Positions 29,473 through 37,910 of a stretch of DNA of 64,000 bases are shown piece by piece; position 1 is the first letter of the stretch; each line of letters begins with the position of its first letter. The translations under genes and the position numbers were made by a program. Where the stretch lies: contig CAXBDQ010000012.1 in the NCBI GenBank assembly GCA_963974675.1, positions 17,658-81,657 on the forward strand, in the 5' to 3' direction. A model generated the notes under the pieces. The model was not told the DNA's origin. It did not search any database and saw only the letters and a program-made list of their open reading frames with translations. The stretch comes from Porticoccus sp963974675 (GTDB taxonomy: Bacteria; Pseudomonadota; Gammaproteobacteria; Pseudomonadales; Porticoccaceae).

Positions 29473-30356
29473 ATAAAAGAAAAGGAATTATCCTTGCTGG
29501 CGGCTCCGGCACTCGATTACATCCAATTACTCTTGGTGTATCCAAACAATTGCTGCCTATCTACGATAAACCAATGATTTACTATTCATTATCAGTATTA
29601 ATGTTGGCAGGCATGCGTGAAATCCTCATTATTTCAACACCAGACGATTTACCGAGTTACCGCAAGCTGCTAGGAAGCGGCAGTAGATTTGGAATTGAAC
29701 TAAGCTACGCTGAACAGCCATCCCCAGATGGATTGGCGCAAGCTTTTATAATTGGCCAAGAATTTATTGGAACTGACAACTGCTGCCTGATTCTTGGAGA
29801 TAATATTTATTACGGACAGCATTTCTCTGACAACCTGCGTGCAGCGAATACTATTGAACATGGCGCAACAGTCTTTGGCTACCACGTCTCCGATCCAGAA
29901 CGGTTCGGTGTAGTAGAATTCGACAATCATGGCAAAGCCATCAGCATTGAAGAAAAACCCTCCCGACCAAAATCAAGTTATGCGGTTACCGGCTTATATT
30001 TTTACGATAACCGCGTAGTCGATATTGCAAAAACCATCCAGCCTTCGGCCCGAGGAGAACTTGAAATCACTGATATAAATCGCTTCTATCTCGAGGAACA
30101 AAGCCTCAATGTAGAAATACTTGGTCGTGGCTTTGCATGGTTAGACACAGGGACACATGAATCACTTATGGAAGCGAGTCAGTTTGTTCATACCATAGAG
30201 CGTCGCCAAGGATTCAAGGTGGCCTGCCTGGAAGAAATCGCCTACAACAATGGCTGGCTCAAGGCAGATCAACTAGCAGAACAGGCTGAGCGCTTAAAGA
30301 AGACGGGCTATGGGCAGTATTTATTTGCTTTGCTTAAAGAAGGAGGCCTTGTATGA
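29469..30356 (+). CDS. rmlA: Glucose-1-phosphate thymidylyltransferase
   Basis: Makes dTDP-glucose from glucose-1-phosphate and dTTP. The 295-residue protein shows ILAGGSGTRLHPITLGVSKQ, YDKPMIYYSLS, LGDNIYYGQ and EEKPSRPKSSYAVTGLYFYD. The start is the ATG at 29469, which overlaps the rmlD stop (ATGA); an earlier in-frame ATG at 29418 lies inside rmlD and is not needed. Couples to rmlC by another four-base overlap. Confidence 0.97.
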   Translation: MNKRKGIILAGGSGTRLHPITLGVSKQLLPIYDKPMIYYSLSVLMLAGMREILIISTPDDLPSYRKLLGSGSRFGIELSYAEQPSPDGLAQAFIIGQEFIGTDNCCLILGDNIYYGQHFSDNLRAANTIEHGATVFGYHVSDPERFGVVEFDNHGKAISIEEKPSRPKSSYAVTGLYFYDNRVVDIAKTIQPSARGELEITDINRFYLEEQSLNVEILGRGFAWLDTGTHESLMEASQFVHTIERRQGFKVACLEEIAYNNGWLKADQLAEQAERLKKTGYGQYLFALLKEGGLV

Positions 30357-30898
30357 AGGTTACATCAACCAATATCCCCGACATTCTTATCCTTGAACCC
30401 AAAGTGTTTGATGATAACCGTGGTTTTTTCTTTGAAAGCTTCAATCAACAAGCTTTTAATGACGCCGTTGGCCAAGAAGTGCTGTTCGTACAGGACAACC
30501 ACAGTCATTCTACAAAAGGCGTATTGCGTGGTCTTCATTATCAAATTCAACAGCCACAAGGAAAACTTATTCGTGTTATTCAAGGCGCAGTATATGATGT
30601 GGCCGTTGATTTACGTAAATCTTCCTCCACATTTGGACAGTGGGTGGGAACTGAGCTAAGTGATGATAATCATCGGCAGATTTGGATACCTGCAGGCTTT
30701 GCTCATGGATTTTTCGTGCTGAGTGAAAATGCCGACCTTTTATATAAAACAACAAATTACTATGCCCCACAACATGAGCGCTGTCTTGCTTGGAACGATA
30801 CAACTATCGGTATTCATTGGCCTATTTCAAGCAAACCTATTTTGTCCGAAAAAGATAGCCAGGGCGAACTTCTAGCAAATTTGGAGTATTTTTTATGA
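30353..30898 (+). CDS. rmlC: dTDP-4-dehydrorhamnose 3,5-epimerase
   Basis: Cupin-fold epimerase of the rhamnose pathway. The 181-residue protein has FDDNRGFFFESFN, the SHSTKGVLRGLHYQ segment with the catalytic His, GAVYDVAVDLRKSS, and IPAGFAHGFFVLSENADLLYK. It overlaps rmlA by ATGA and ends the rmlBDAC run; the exporter genes start 112 bases later. Confidence 0.97.
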   Translation: MKVTSTNIPDILILEPKVFDDNRGFFFESFNQQAFNDAVGQEVLFVQDNHSHSTKGVLRGLHYQIQQPQGKLIRVIQGAVYDVAVDLRKSSSTFGQWVGTELSDDNHRQIWIPAGFAHGFFVLSENADLLYKTTNYYAPQHERCLAWNDTTIGIHWPISSKPILSEKDSQGELLANLEYFL

Positions 30899-31010
30899 TA
30901 CTCCTACCAATGGGATTCTCTCTCTCTCCCTCACAAATTAAAAAAATATTAACACAAAAATATACCCCTAAAGCAGGCCTACTGAGCCCTTTGAGAGAGT
31001 CAATATTCCA

Positions 31011-31799
31011 ATGAAACCCCGTACATATTCATTTTTTGGCGAATTATCTTCCAGTAGAAATGTCCTGTGGCAACTCGTTGCCCAGCAATTAATATTGCGT
31101 TATAGGCGCACAGCACTTGGATATTTGTGGACTCTAATCAACCCTCTATTAATGATGTCTATCATGGCATTGGTATTTTCCACGTTATTTAATGCAGACT
31201 TAAAAACCTTCGCAGTTTTTTTATTCACTGGCATGATTCCTTGGAATTTTTTTAGCTCCGTCGTCACCCAATCTGGCACATCTTTTATCAACAATGAAGG
31301 ACTTATTAAGAAAATTTATCTTCCAAAAATAATTTTTCCATTAAGCATAACCTCTGCCTTGCTGATAGATACTATTTTTTCATTTTTTGCCTTATTTATT
31401 ATTATCTTGATTCTAGACAGCCCTTTATCATGGGCTCTCTTATTTATTCCTATCGCCTTTTTATTACTATTTGTTTTTACATTAGGAATAGGTCTAATTA
31501 CTTCAATAGCAACAGTATATTTTCGAGATCTTCAGTATGTAATTTTGATTATCATGCAGGCATTGTTTTTTTTGACGCCCATCTTATATAAACCTGAGGC
31601 TCTAAAGGGAAAGGTAGCCTGGCTTATAACATTAAACCCAGTCGTACCATTTATTGACCTCTTTCGAGCACCGCTTTATTTAGGAAGTCTACCAAGCCAA
31701 AGTACCATCGTACTTTCGATACTTTTTTCCTTGGCTAGCATTACCGTTGGCTTGATAATTTTTCTCTGGCAAGAGAAAAAAATTGTTTTTAGATTATAG
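31011..31799 (+). CDS. wzm: ABC-2 type polysaccharide export permease (Wzm/KpsM family)
   Basis: A 262-residue inner-membrane protein with six predicted membrane segments. The N-terminal LVAQQLILRYRRTALGYLWTL and FFSSVVTQSG segments are typical of O-antigen/capsule ABC permeases. With the ATPase 6 bases downstream it should carry a finished undecaprenyl-linked glycan to the periplasmic side. Its presence, and the lack of Wzx and Wzy homologues in the window, indicates the ABC-dependent assembly route. Codon usage here is AT-rich. Confidence 0.93.
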   Translation: MKPRTYSFFGELSSSRNVLWQLVAQQLILRYRRTALGYLWTLINPLLMMSIMALVFSTLFNADLKTFAVFLFTGMIPWNFFSSVVTQSGTSFINNEGLIKKIYLPKIIFPLSITSALLIDTIFSFFALFIIILILDSPLSWALLFIPIAFLLLFVFTLGIGLITSIATVYFRDLQYVILIIMQALFFLTPILYKPEALKGKVAWLITLNPVVPFIDLFRAPLYLGSLPSQSTIVLSILFSLASITVGLIIFLWQEKKIVFRL

Positions 31800-31805
31800 G
31801 TAAAC

Positions 31806-32552
31806 ATGTCAAATATTAGCGTTGAAAATCTATCGATTAAGTTTCGTATTTATCACGATAGTTCGCCGTCACTAAAGGATTATTTCGCCAATCTTTTTCG
31901 TAGAAAAAAACAATCAGCTTATTCTGATTTCTGGGCGGTAAAGGATGTTTCATTTGAAATAAAAGCAGGTGATAGAGTAGGTATCATTGGCCATAATGGT
32001 GCTGGAAAAAGTACACTACTCAAGACATTGTGTCGCATTTATGAATCTTCGTATGGCTCAATTACTGTAAACGGGCGTCTTGCTCCACTCCTAGAAATTG
32101 GGGCCGGCTTCCACCCAGAGTTTACTGGAAGAGAAAATATCTATCTTAATGGTGCGATTCTGGGTTACACCAAGCAACAGCTAAAGAAAATTGAACCAGA
32201 AGTCATTGCTTTTTCCGAGTTAGAAGAATTTATAGACACCCCTGTTAAGTACTACTCGACAGGGATGTACATGCGCCTAGCATTCTCTCTCGCCACAGCA
32301 ATGCATACCGATATACTAATCTTAGATGAGGTTTTTGCGGGTGGTGATGCAGCCTTTATGGCAAAGGCAAAGGCTCGTATGCATGAAATGATTGATAAGG
32401 CCAACATCATGATTATGGTGTCACATGATCATGAATTAATTAAAGCACTTTGTAATCGTGTGATATGGCTGGATCACGGCAAACTGGTAGGAGATGGCTC
32501 ACCTGAGGAGATAGTGCCGCGTTATTTGTTAGGAAAAATCAATGAACAATAA
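31806..32552 (+). CDS. wzt: ABC transporter ATPase for polysaccharide export (Wzt family, short form)
   Basis: A 248-residue ATPase with Walker A GHNGAGKST (62-70), the Wzt-type signature YSTGMYMRLAFSLA, Walker B DILILDEVFAGGD and H-loop VSHDHE. It has the PSLKDY lead and the FWAVKDVSFEI segment typical of O-antigen exporters. It ends near residue 248, so the C-terminal carbohydrate-binding domain found in Wzt proteins that recognise a capped chain is absent. Export would then not need terminal-cap recognition by this protein. The GT61 gene overlaps its last 11 bases. Confidence 0.93.
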   Translation: MSNISVENLSIKFRIYHDSSPSLKDYFANLFRRKKQSAYSDFWAVKDVSFEIKAGDRVGIIGHNGAGKSTLLKTLCRIYESSYGSITVNGRLAPLLEIGAGFHPEFTGRENIYLNGAILGYTKQQLKKIEPEVIAFSELEEFIDTPVKYYSTGMYMRLAFSLATAMHTDILILDEVFAGGDAAFMAKAKARMHEMIDKANIMIMVSHDHELIKALCNRVIWLDHGKLVGDGSPEEIVPRYLLGKINEQ

Positions 32553-34038
32553 TACCCTACAGATAAACTCTCCAACAATCTCTGATGTATATACGCCTTT
32601 AAAAATCAATGACAAAGGGCACCTTAGCTCTATTTCAAAAATCCAACGAATTGAACCTTACCCGTTAGGAAGTCGAATTGAACCTTACCCGTCAGGAAGT
32701 CGAATTGAACCTTACCCGTCAGGAAGTCGCTTTCTCTTTATATACTTACGTAATCTATATCGAAAATATTTAAAACATTATTCTCCTGTACGCTCGACAG
32801 CTATATGGGCATGGAAAAATTTCCGCCCTATCTATTTAAACTTTAAATCAATTCATCTTTTCAACTCCACGTCCAGAAAAGAAAAAAAATGGCGTCCACT
32901 AATCAACCTGAGTGAATTTTCTAAAAAAAGAAATTTAATGACTCACAAAATAACTAATACTGAGGTCGTTAATACTCCAGTACCGACAGTCACTCCAGCT
33001 GCTGACCAAAGCTATTTAGTGTCGCCCCACGATCAGTATGTCTTCCCAGAGATATCGGTTGTAATGGTTGAAAATGCAACGATATACGGTGGTAGCAATC
33101 TAACTCTCGTTGATAATAAAGTAGTCTGCCATGATCTATTTGATGCGACCCATGATTTGACCAGTGAAGAACTCCATGGTAGAGCATTAATTGATCCCAA
33201 ACGAAAGCGTATCAGGTGGTTATCGTATGATAAGGAACCAGCCAAATTATCAACAGCAGCGACATTCGTTGATGCCTGCGCCCCAAATTATGCTCATTGG
33301 CTTACAGAAGTTCTACCACGTATAGCACTTTTTTGTACCCAAGAATGTTATAATGAAATACCTATCGTCATTAATGACGGACTTCACGAGAACATATTAA
33401 ATTCTTTATTTGAAGTTATAGGCTCAGAACGTAAAGTTATTGCCCTACCTATTGGAAGGGCAATAACTATTAATAAACTTTTTATTACATCTGTAGCAGG
33501 TTATGTCCCATTTGGTCGAAGGAAAGAATGTTTAGAGCATTCTCATGGTGCATTTAGCCCGGGCTCGCTAGCGGTATTAAAAAATCATATGCTTAGTATG
33601 TGTAATGTTGTTGAAGAGAACAAAGCAGTTAGACATCAAAAAATATTTTTGCGACGAAACTCAGATACAAGAACGATGGTTAATTCTAGAGAGATTGAAG
33701 AGTTATTGATCGAGAAAGGTTTTGTTATTATTGAGACTGATAAGTTAAGTTTTTTAGAGCAGGTCAACTTATTTAACAATGCAAAACAAATTATTTCACC
33801 AACTGGGGCGGCGCTAGCCAATGCGATTTTTTGTAAGCCAGGGACCAAGGTTGCGGTGTTGATGGGAAAGCATAAAGACATGATATATAGGTATTGGTTG
33901 AATATATTAGCGCCGCTCCAGTTAGAAATTTCTTACGTATTAGGTGCAATCGTTAAAAATCGTGATTTAGGCATTCATGGCAATTTTTTTATTGACCCTA
34001 AAGACGTACTAAATTTGTTACAAGAGATGGAGGAATAA
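32542..34038 (+). CDS. GT61 (DUF563) family glycosyltransferase with N-terminal 9-residue tandem repeats
   Basis: A 498-residue protein whose C-terminal part fits the DUF563/GT61 glycosyltransferase pattern: CAPNYAHWLTEVLPRIALF, IVINDGLHENIL, KIFLRRNSDTRTMVN, FLEQVNLFNNAKQIISPTGA and ALANAIFCKPGTKV. The first ~150 residues are unusual. They include three exact tandem copies of a nine-residue unit (RIEPYPxGS, residues 36-62) and a basic, aromatic stretch. I see no membrane segment. Function is presumably transfer of one sugar in the locus; donor and linkage are unknown. The start overlaps wzt by 11 bases, which favours coupling. Confidence 0.85.
   Translation: MNNNTLQINSPTISDVYTPLKINDKGHLSSISKIQRIEPYPLGSRIEPYPSGSRIEPYPSGSRFLFIYLRNLYRKYLKHYSPVRSTAIWAWKNFRPIYLNFKSIHLFNSTSRKEKKWRPLINLSEFSKKRNLMTHKITNTEVVNTPVPTVTPAADQSYLVSPHDQYVFPEISVVMVENATIYGGSNLTLVDNKVVCHDLFDATHDLTSEELHGRALIDPKRKRIRWLSYDKEPAKLSTAATFVDACAPNYAHWLTEVLPRIALFCTQECYNEIPIVINDGLHENILNSLFEVIGSERKVIALPIGRAITINKLFITSVAGYVPFGRRKECLEHSHGAFSPGSLAVLKNHMLSMCNVVEENKAVRHQKIFLRRNSDTRTMVNSREIEELLIEKGFVIIETDKLSFLEQVNLFNNAKQIISPTGAALANAIFCKPGTKVAVLMGKHKDMIYRYWLNILAPLQLEISYVLGAIVKNRDLGIHGNFFIDPKDVLNLLQEMEE
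32647..32727 (+). repeat. Three in-frame 27-bp tandem repeats inside the GT61 gene
   Basis: Units at 32647-32673, 32674-32700 and 32701-32727. Units 2 and 3 are identical; unit 1 differs by one base (T for C), changing Ser to Leu. Each unit encodes nine residues, so copy-number change keeps the frame. The near identity points to recent expansion. Confidence 0.95.
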
Positions 34039-34793
34039 TGGCTAAAATACACTCATCGGCAATTGTTTCACCCAAAGCGATATTGGGCGAAGGAACTGAA
34101 ATAGGTCCTTTTTGTATCATACATGACAATGTAACAATTGGTGATAGAGTTAAAGTTGAGGCTTATTGTGAGTTAGGAATAGAAACGCCTTTAAATGATG
34201 GAACACGATTAACCATTGGAGAGATGTCTCTAATTAGATCACATTCAGTTTTTTATGAATCTTCTTGTTTTGGCCCAAAACTGACTACAGGCCACCATGT
34301 AATTGTACGAGAGAAGACCATAGCAGGCAAAAATTTTCAAATTGGCACGTCGAGCGAAATTCAGGGCGATTGCTCTATCGGAGATTACGTGAGATTTCAG
34401 TCAAATATCTTTGTTGGAAAAGAAACCACAATTGGTAACTTTGTTTGGGTGCTACCTCACGTTGTATTTACTAATGACCCCACTCCGCCAAGTAATGTTC
34501 TATTAGGTTGTACAATTGAGGATTATGCAAGTATTGCTGCTGCGTCGGTAATTCTTCCTGGTGTGACAGTTGGGCATCATGCTCTTGTCGGAGCTCAAGC
34601 GTGCGTTACAAAAAATGTGCCACCCAATATGGTGGTAGCTGGTGTGCCAGCACGTGTGATCGGAGAAACAAAAGAAATTAAATTACGAGACGGTTCAGAT
34701 CGTTCTGCATACCCATGGACGAATCACTTCACTCGCGGATATCCAGGCGTGGAAACTATCACTTGGTCGGATGGAGAAGGAGAGGATCAGTGA
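34038..34793 (+). CDS. Left-handed beta-helix acyltransferase (FdtC/QdtC-like or WbbJ-like)
   Basis: A 251-residue hexapeptide-repeat acyltransferase. Repeats run from residue 10 (IVSPKAILGEGTEIGPFCII) to about 215, with GCTIEDYASIAAASVILPGV and the C-terminal MVVAGVPARVIGE. Placed directly before a FdtA-type ketoisomerase and a FdtB-type aminotransferase, it most likely N-acetylates dTDP-3-amino-3,6-dideoxyhexose. Known FdtC/QdtC proteins have the same fold. It begins at the base where the GT61 stop ends (TAATG) and its own stop overlaps the next gene as GTGA. The 30-residue polar tail is longer than usual. Confidence 0.85.
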   Translation: MAKIHSSAIVSPKAILGEGTEIGPFCIIHDNVTIGDRVKVEAYCELGIETPLNDGTRLTIGEMSLIRSHSVFYESSCFGPKLTTGHHVIVREKTIAGKNFQIGTSSEIQGDCSIGDYVRFQSNIFVGKETTIGNFVWVLPHVVFTNDPTPPSNVLLGCTIEDYASIAAASVILPGVTVGHHALVGAQACVTKNVPPNMVVAGVPARVIGETKEIKLRDGSDRSAYPWTNHFTRGYPGVETITWSDGEGEDQ

Positions 34794-35203
34794 TTGAGCA
34801 ATGTTCTATTATTAATCTGCCTAGGGTAAATGACCCACGTGGAAATTTAACTTTTGTTGAAGGAGGTAATCACATTCCCTTTGATATTAGTCGTGTTTAC
34901 TACCTTTATGATGTCCCTGGAGGCGCTGAGCGAGGCGGTCATGCTCATAAAGAGCTTCACCAATTAATTATTGCTATGTCTGGATCATTTGACATTCATC
35001 TTGATGATGGGCATACAAAGAAAACTGTACACCTCAATCGTAGCTATCAGGGACTCTATGTTTGCCCAATGATTTGGCGAGACATTGATAACTTCTCTTC
35101 TGGGGCTGTATGTATGGCATTGGCATCTGAGTATTATGATGAGCTTGACTACTACCGAGACTATCAACAATTCATCATTGATGTCCAAAAGAACACCAAA
35201 TGA
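34790..35203 (+). CDS. dTDP-4-keto-6-deoxyglucose 3,4-ketoisomerase (FdtA/QdtA family)
   Basis: A 137-residue cupin protein of the FdtA/WxcM-C type. The segments DPRGNLTFVEGG, GGHAHKELHQLIIAMSGSF, VCPMIWRDIDNFSSGAVCM and YYDELDYYRDYQQF are diagnostic. I set the start at GTG 34790, which overlaps the previous stop (GTGA) and gives the usual family length; an earlier ATG would add 25 residues unlike the family. It converts the RmlB product to the 3-keto isomer. Whether the product is the galacto (Fuc3N) or gluco (Qui3N) form cannot be decided from these motifs alone. Confidence 0.92.
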   Translation: MIEQCSIINLPRVNDPRGNLTFVEGGNHIPFDISRVYYLYDVPGGAERGGHAHKELHQLIIAMSGSFDIHLDDGHTKKTVHLNRSYQGLYVCPMIWRDIDNFSSGAVCMALASEYYDELDYYRDYQQFIIDVQKNTK

Positions 35204-36318
35204 AGTCTATTCCATTTCTTGACCTTGCAAAAATTCATCAGACTATTCGGGTGCCTCTCGATAGAGCCTACCATCGAGTTGTCGATTCAGGGTGGTTCAG
35301 TATGGGGCCAGAGTTAGAAGCCTTTGAAAGCGAGTTTGCAGATTATTGCGAAGTTAAACACTGTATAGGGGTTGGAAATGGCCTCGAAGCACTTCACCTT
35401 CTTCTACGAGCTTATGGCATTGGCGCTGGAGATGAGGTGATCGTCCCATCGAACACCTTTATTGCAACCTGGCTAGCCGTGAGTGAATGTGGCGCAACGC
35501 CTGTTCCTGTTGAGCCAAATACAGATACTCACAATATTGATACGACGTTAATTAGCGCCGTTATCACTAATCGTACTCGTGCGATCATGCCAGTACATCT
35601 GTATGGTCAACCAGCAGACATGGATCCAATTAATGCTCTCGCTGAAAAACATGGTCTGATAGTCATTGAAGATGCAGCCCAAGCACAAGGGGCCCGTTAC
35701 AAAAATCGGCGTGTAGGGTCGTTAGGACATGCTGCTGCAACCAGCTTCTACCCTGGAAAGAACTTGGGTGCGCTTGGTGACGGGGGTGCGGTGCTTACAA
35801 ACGATGAAACTATTGCTAACAAAGTCAAGCAGCTTCGTAATTACGGGTCAAAAGTCAAATATCAGCATGATCTTCCCGGTTACAACAGTCGACTTGATGA
35901 ACTGCAGGCAGCATTTCTTCGTGTTAAATTAGCTAAGTTAGATGCATGGAACGTTCTTCGTAGAGAGGTCGCCTGTCAGTACTCAAAACTATTAGCAAAT
36001 ACAAATATTGGCTTACCCTTTGTAGCTGAATTTGCAGAACCTGTTTGGCACCTTTATGTTATTCGCAACAAACAACGTGATACATTAAAAGAACATTTGG
36101 AACAACAAGGGGTGTCCACCGTTATTCATTATCCCACCCCACCCCACCTACAAGCCTGTTATCAGAGTTTCCGGGGGCAACATTTACCCATTGCGGAAAT
36201 GTTAGCAAATGAGGTGTTAAGTTTACCGATGTCTCCTGTCCTAGATCCAGTAGAGTTAGAGCACGTCACAAAGAGCATTCATGGTTTTCTGAACTCTTCT
36301 CAAAGCCGTACTAGCTAA
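35200..36318 (+). CDS. dTDP-3-keto sugar aminotransferase (FdtB/QdtB-like, DegT family)
   Basis: A 372-residue PLP-dependent aminotransferase. Lys187 (FYPGKNLGALGDGG) should bind PLP and Asp158 (VIEDAAQAQGA) should contact the pyridine nitrogen. VPSNTFIATWLAVSECGATPV and YNSRLDELQAAFLR are typical of the FdtB/QdtB branch. It overlaps the ketoisomerase gene by ATGA. With that enzyme and the acyltransferase it would make dTDP-3-acetamido-3,6-dideoxyhexose from the rmlAB product. Confidence 0.93.
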   Translation: MKSIPFLDLAKIHQTIRVPLDRAYHRVVDSGWFSMGPELEAFESEFADYCEVKHCIGVGNGLEALHLLLRAYGIGAGDEVIVPSNTFIATWLAVSECGATPVPVEPNTDTHNIDTTLISAVITNRTRAIMPVHLYGQPADMDPINALAEKHGLIVIEDAAQAQGARYKNRRVGSLGHAAATSFYPGKNLGALGDGGAVLTNDETIANKVKQLRNYGSKVKYQHDLPGYNSRLDELQAAFLRVKLAKLDAWNVLRREVACQYSKLLANTNIGLPFVAEFAEPVWHLYVIRNKQRDTLKEHLEQQGVSTVIHYPTPPHLQACYQSFRGQHLPIAEMLANEVLSLPMSPVLDPVELEHVTKSIHGFLNSSQSRTS

Positions 36319-36387
36319 CATTCATGTTTATTAATGCATTTGACCTATACACATAAACAAAATTCATACATCAATAGGAGCATACTT

Positions 36388-37218
36388 TTGCCGGAAGATA
36401 TTAGTATTGTAATGGCGGTATATAACCACGAAGCTACCGTGGCAGAAGCACTTGAAAGTGCACTGATGCAAGAAATGCCTTATAGCAGTGTTATCTATTG
36501 TTTGAATGACGCCTCAACGGATAGAAGCGGCGAAATATTAAGTAATTACGCAAGTAAATATCCCGATAGAATCAAAGTTTATACGAGCCCCAAAAATTTG
36601 GGATCTGGCAAACAGTCTTTTTTGTATCATCAGCCTCCCGCCAATGGAAGGTATTGGTGTTTACTAGCTGGAGATGATTTTTGGACAAGCCCCGACAAAC
36701 TAGCTAAGCAGATTGTATTTCTTGATGCTAATCCTGAATTTACTGGAGTAAGTTGCGATACAATAGTAAAAAATGAAATAACAGGTAAAAATAGCTTTAT
36801 CAAACCCAGTAAAAACGAATTCAACCTTTTTGATTTGATTTTATTGAAACACAAATATTTATTTTATGTTCATACAACAAGCATAATATGGAGAAATATT
36901 TATATTAACAAAGGATTTTTTCTACCTCCTGCCTTTAAAAATAAATTCGCTCGTGGCGATGTAATTCTGATGCATATGATGCTGGGAAAAGGCGGCAAGG
37001 TGAAAAACATACCTGAAGTAATGAGTTGTTACCGAATGACCGGAAAGGGTGTGTGGACGAGCAAAACAGAAGAAGAACAGAAAAACCTCAACAATGATTT
37101 GCAAATTAACTTGAATCGAGCAATTTCAATACGAATTAAAATCTACGTTTTTATACATAAATATTTTTCAAGACTCAAGTTTATCACCGCCCTTATTCCC
37201 GGACCAATAAATAAATGA
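36388..37218 (+). CDS. GT2 family glycosyltransferase
   Basis: A family 2 (GT-A fold) glycosyltransferase of about 276 residues. The segments ISIVMAVYNHEATVAEALES, CLNDASTDRSGEI and CLLAGDDFWTSPDK supply the nucleotide-binding region and an Asp-rich metal site. I prefer the TTG start at 36388, 7 bases after an AGGAG ribosome site. The in-frame ATG at 36334 would add 18 residues but has no ribosome site. The donor sugar is unknown. The 3' end overlaps the methyltransferase gene by ATGA. The region from here to 43.5 kb is visibly more AT-rich than the housekeeping genes. Confidence 0.87.
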   Translation: MPEDISIVMAVYNHEATVAEALESALMQEMPYSSVIYCLNDASTDRSGEILSNYASKYPDRIKVYTSPKNLGSGKQSFLYHQPPANGRYWCLLAGDDFWTSPDKLAKQIVFLDANPEFTGVSCDTIVKNEITGKNSFIKPSKNEFNLFDLILLKHKYLFYVHTTSIIWRNIYINKGFFLPPAFKNKFARGDVILMHMMLGKGGKVKNIPEVMSCYRMTGKGVWTSKTEEEQKNLNNDLQINLNRAISIRIKIYVFIHKYFSRLKFITALIPGPINK

Positions 37219-37910
37219 ATAAAGAAAAAAATTCTTTCTATAAGGAGTACCCAAAAACCTGCGCCCCTGATGACTTTTGGGGACAGGTTAAGCGTACAGT
37301 TAATGGCGTTCCTGTTTCTCAGGATCAGATTGATATGATTGTCAATGCTGTTGCAGTAGGGCTTGAATTAAGCAAGAAGGACACCCTTCTTGATTTATGC
37401 TGTGGTAACGGTGCATTAAGTACGCTGCTCTTCAAATTTTGCAATGGTGGCTTGGGAGTAGATTTTTCCAAGCATCTTATATCTGTTGCCGTTGAAAACT
37501 TCATCGACTCTCCAACGGTAAATTATGAGCTTCATGACGTAGTAGATTTTTGTAAAAATACTGTAGGGTTAGATAAATTTTCAAAAGTGATTTGCTATGG
37601 TTCCTTTTCATACATAGAGCAAGACAGGGCGGAAGAACTTCTTAGACTACTCAAAACAAACTTCCCCAATTTACAGCGTATTTTTATCGGCAACTGTCCT
37701 GACAAAGATTTACTATCTGATTTTTTTAACAATAAAAAAGTTGAACACGGCATTGAAAATGACCCCGATTCCCCTATTGGTATCTGGCGAACACAAGATG
37801 ATTTCATCTCATTAGCTAAACGCTGTGGCTGGAAAGCGATTATTCATAAAATGCCCAGCCAATATTATTCCGCTCACTATCGTTACGATATTGTTTTAAG
37901 CCATGAGTAA
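37215..37910 (+). CDS. Class I SAM-dependent methyltransferase
   Basis: A 231-residue cytosolic methyltransferase. Motif I (LLDLCCGNGALSTLL, about 58-72) and motif II (GLGVDFSKHLISVA) are clear. The YEYPKTCAPDDFWGQVKRTVNG-like lead (here KEYPKTCAPDDFW) is a pattern seen in methyltransferases of glycan clusters. A sugar or glycan terminus is the likely acceptor given the neighbours; O- or N-methylation cannot be told apart. It overlaps the genes on both sides by 4 and 8 bases, so the glycosyltransferase, methyltransferase and sulfotransferase genes form one coupled unit. Confidence 0.88.
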   Translation: MNKEKNSFYKEYPKTCAPDDFWGQVKRTVNGVPVSQDQIDMIVNAVAVGLELSKKDTLLDLCCGNGALSTLLFKFCNGGLGVDFSKHLISVAVENFIDSPTVNYELHDVVDFCKNTVGLDKFSKVICYGSFSYIEQDRAEELLRLLKTNFPNLQRIFIGNCPDKDLLSDFFNNKKVEHGIENDPDSPIGIWRTQDDFISLAKRCGWKAIIHKMPSQYYSAHYRYDIVLSHE

